Below are positions 62,100 through 64,000 of a stretch of 64,000 bases of DNA, in pieces. The DNA lies in assembly GCA_002633005.1 (NCBI GenBank), contig NMRA01000321.1, positions 447,131 to 511,130 of the forward strand, given 5' to 3'. A model generated the notes under the pieces. The model was not told the origin of the DNA and did no database searches. It saw only the letters and a list, made by a program, of their open reading frames with translations. A program made the position numbers and the translations under genes. Origin of the DNA: Phoronis australis (Eukaryota > Phoronida > Phoronidae). The stretch's first letter is position 1. Each line of letters begins with the position of its first letter.

Positions 62100-63479
62100 T
62101 ATAGACCCTATTCACGCCGACAGGAGGCGCGTTCCAAAACGAGGCTCGCTACGATAGCTCTGTTAGCTTATCGGCATAGGAGTCTGTGTTTCAGTCCGTG
62201 TTGTTCCGCGAACGGCTAGAAAAAAATACGGACACGCAACTGTCTGCTTTACAATCTGTAAAGACGTTGAGATTCTCAAGCGTTTGGTCGTTGCCATACG
62301 GCGCCGCGACGAAGCAAAATTTGTCCGTGTAAAATAAATGTTTTCGAAAAGTTAGATCATATNTTGAAACATTATAATTTTTCATTCCAAAAAGAAGAGG
62401 GCCTTAAATCCCTCAAATTTGGGGCCCAATATCGGCCCTATTCCCTTCTCAAAAATATTGAAATATCACGCGAAATTCCCCCCACGAGGCATAAAAATTC
62501 CCCTTGAGTGAAAAATCTCTCTGAGTTCACATCACCTGTAACCACACAGGTGACAGTTTTTAAGAGCACAAAAGGCTACTTTAAATTGAGACAGAGTCTA
62601 TGAGAGCAACAGGGCGGGGGTGCTATTGATGGTGATCGGGAGGTAGATTGTTCCCGCCCTCACTCGGCGAAAAAATCGCCTCTCAGTAGGCACTGGCACC
62701 TTTCCCCTCGGATGAACGGGGTTCCTGCAGAAACATGATAACTATGATTGCATTGTCCAGTTAAAGGAAAATGAGTTTTAAAACGAGGTTATGTTTTGGA
62801 CGAACGAATTAGGTGTTTTAATTTTAAAATTCAACTTGGTCCAGATTGATATTTGAAATCTAACACATGAAATAGACGTAAGAATTATTACAACCAAGAA
62901 AGCAGAATTGAGAGTCAAATAATTTTTATTTTCAATTACGAGCCTGGTTTATTATTTTAATAAATATATTTAATAACACCAATTCTTCTTTCAGATCAAT
63001 GACAAATCAACTGTTAGTCCCAGTGAGTGCATAGGATCAGGCTATGCTTGATGTTAATATTCTTGATCAACAAATTAAACCAGAATGTGACTAATTGCAC
63101 ATGACAGGCACCACTGTCAAATATTTCTTCAACTCGTCAACAATACGAGCAGATGACCTGGTTCGCGTAGAAAGTATTTTGATCAACAATTTACAAGAAA
63201 AAACGTAACCCTGCATTCAGCATAATACCTAATCCGTAACACTACGATCGCCACAATTTGGTCATATTTACTTTTCATGTATCGAACCTAGTTTTCCGAA
63301 AAAAAGTAAACCCTTTCGTCAGTGGTCTCTGTGGTTAATTGTCGACACATCATTAAAATTCAATATCCAGGTTGGACTCGAAAGACCGGCTATTTAACTC
63401 AGGCAATGTCTACTTAGCTTTGTTTATCGCAGTGTGCTTCGCTTTGGATTTTAATGTCCGCCGCGTGAATAGAGTCTAT
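62100..63479. mobile_element. Inverted-repeat DNA transposon, copy 2 (inverted)
   Basis: It has the same ends (TATAGACCCTATTCACGC; ACGC-type complement GCGTGAATAGAGTCTAT) and internal blocks as 33693-35286, in reverse orientation. It lacks the nested MITE and instead has its own GC-rich hairpin-prone stretch at 62395-62520. It contains the single N at 62363. Confidence 0.8.
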
Positions 63480-63595
63480 GGAAAGGGAAACCGACTTCAC
63501 GGACCCCGACAAGTAAGTAGATTTTAAGTTTCGTGGCTAATTCACGTAAGTAATTACGTGCACATTATTTCTTCGGCTCACTATTACCTCACTAT

Positions 63596-63888
63596 CAGTG
63601 TTTTAGTAGGGCGTGGACACAAGTACATGTAGGCGCAGTCCACCACCTTTTGGCATTTGAACGTCAGAGCGCCTACGCACCGTAAGTTAAGTTCAGTGCT
63701 CAAGGTGATACGGTGGGCTTTCGGCGCCTACTTACCTCTATTTTTACCAGTAAGTAAGTAAGTAATTTTTATTATAGTGACACGTGTAAAAATGAATTTA
63801 AACAATGAATTCGTTACAAAGACTAGGAACACCCAGCCCTCCACGGAGCTTATAAGTCACTTTATATACATGAGACACTACAGCACTG
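63596..63888. mobile_element. hAT-type MITE relative with internal insertion
   Basis: It begins CAGTGTTTTAGTAGGGCGTG and ends ACTACAGCACTG, and shares GGCATTTGAACGT and CGCCTACGCACCGTAAG with the 24462-24620 element. A TAAG-tandem-headed block (about 63749-63870) interrupts it before the right end. Flanking 8-bp duplications are not clear. Confidence 0.65.
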
Positions 63889-64000
63889 ACTATTATAGTC
63901 TTTTCGTGACTGGAGGTTTAGTTTCCAACTCAAGCTGGTTTATGTTCGTGCCAGTCTCGGCGGTGGCGACGGGCCCGATCGGGTTCCGAGCCACTGGCTA

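Overview
This looks like a draft-assembly window of animal nuclear DNA, most likely from a marine invertebrate. I favour an anthozoan cnidarian (coral or sea anemone), but that is inference. The support is GT-AG split genes with small phase-matched exons, low coding density, AT-rich introns, many decayed transposons, dozens of palindromic ACATGT/TACATGTA words, and single N characters at 54007 and 62363 that mark draft joins. No bacterial-style operon, rRNA, functional tRNA gene or CRISPR array was seen. Nearly all long open frames are chance frames or antisense shadows. The supported genes were rebuilt by following splice sites and phase.

Three host genes can be reconstructed. (1) Minus strand, 9978-17494: a complete seven-coding-exon gene of about 555 residues in the TNIP/ABIN-NEMO-optineurin family, with long coiled coils, a UBAN-type ubiquitin-binding motif and a C-terminal C2HC zinc finger. 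(2) Minus strand, 35592-43783: a coiled-coil protein of about 343 residues with seven exons, family unknown. (3) Plus strand, 51327-58528: a five-exon gene of about 372 residues encoding a secreted protein with a signal peptide, an unassigned beta-rich region, one thrombospondin type 1 repeat and a C-terminal TLDc-like domain. Genes 1 and 2 lie on one strand with a transposon-rich stretch between them. Gene 3 lies beyond gene 2 on the other strand.

The rest is a mobile-element landscape. 0-9.7 kb holds tandem repeats, a 5'-truncated LINE, a decayed THAP-like fragment and a MITE. 18.5-24.6 kb holds minisatellites, a SINE-like fragment and a hAT-type MITE with a perfect 8-bp target duplication. 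24.7-29.7 kb is the most striking region: a 4,975-bp element with TTAA target duplications and matching termini, containing two convergent reading units. One is a THAP zinc finger on the plus strand. The other is a protein on the minus strand carrying the cysteine-rich P2X7-type intracellular ('ballast') domain. 30-35 kb has a HIRAN-like relic and a 1.6-kb inverted-repeat transposon, a second copy of which lies inverted at 62.1-63.5 kb. 41-45 kb has a nested MITE cluster and a Penelope-like fragment with a GIY-YIG remnant.

The N at 54007 coincides exactly with the start of a second copy of a 0.6-kb block spanning an exon end and intron of gene 3. Two haplotypes were probably concatenated there.
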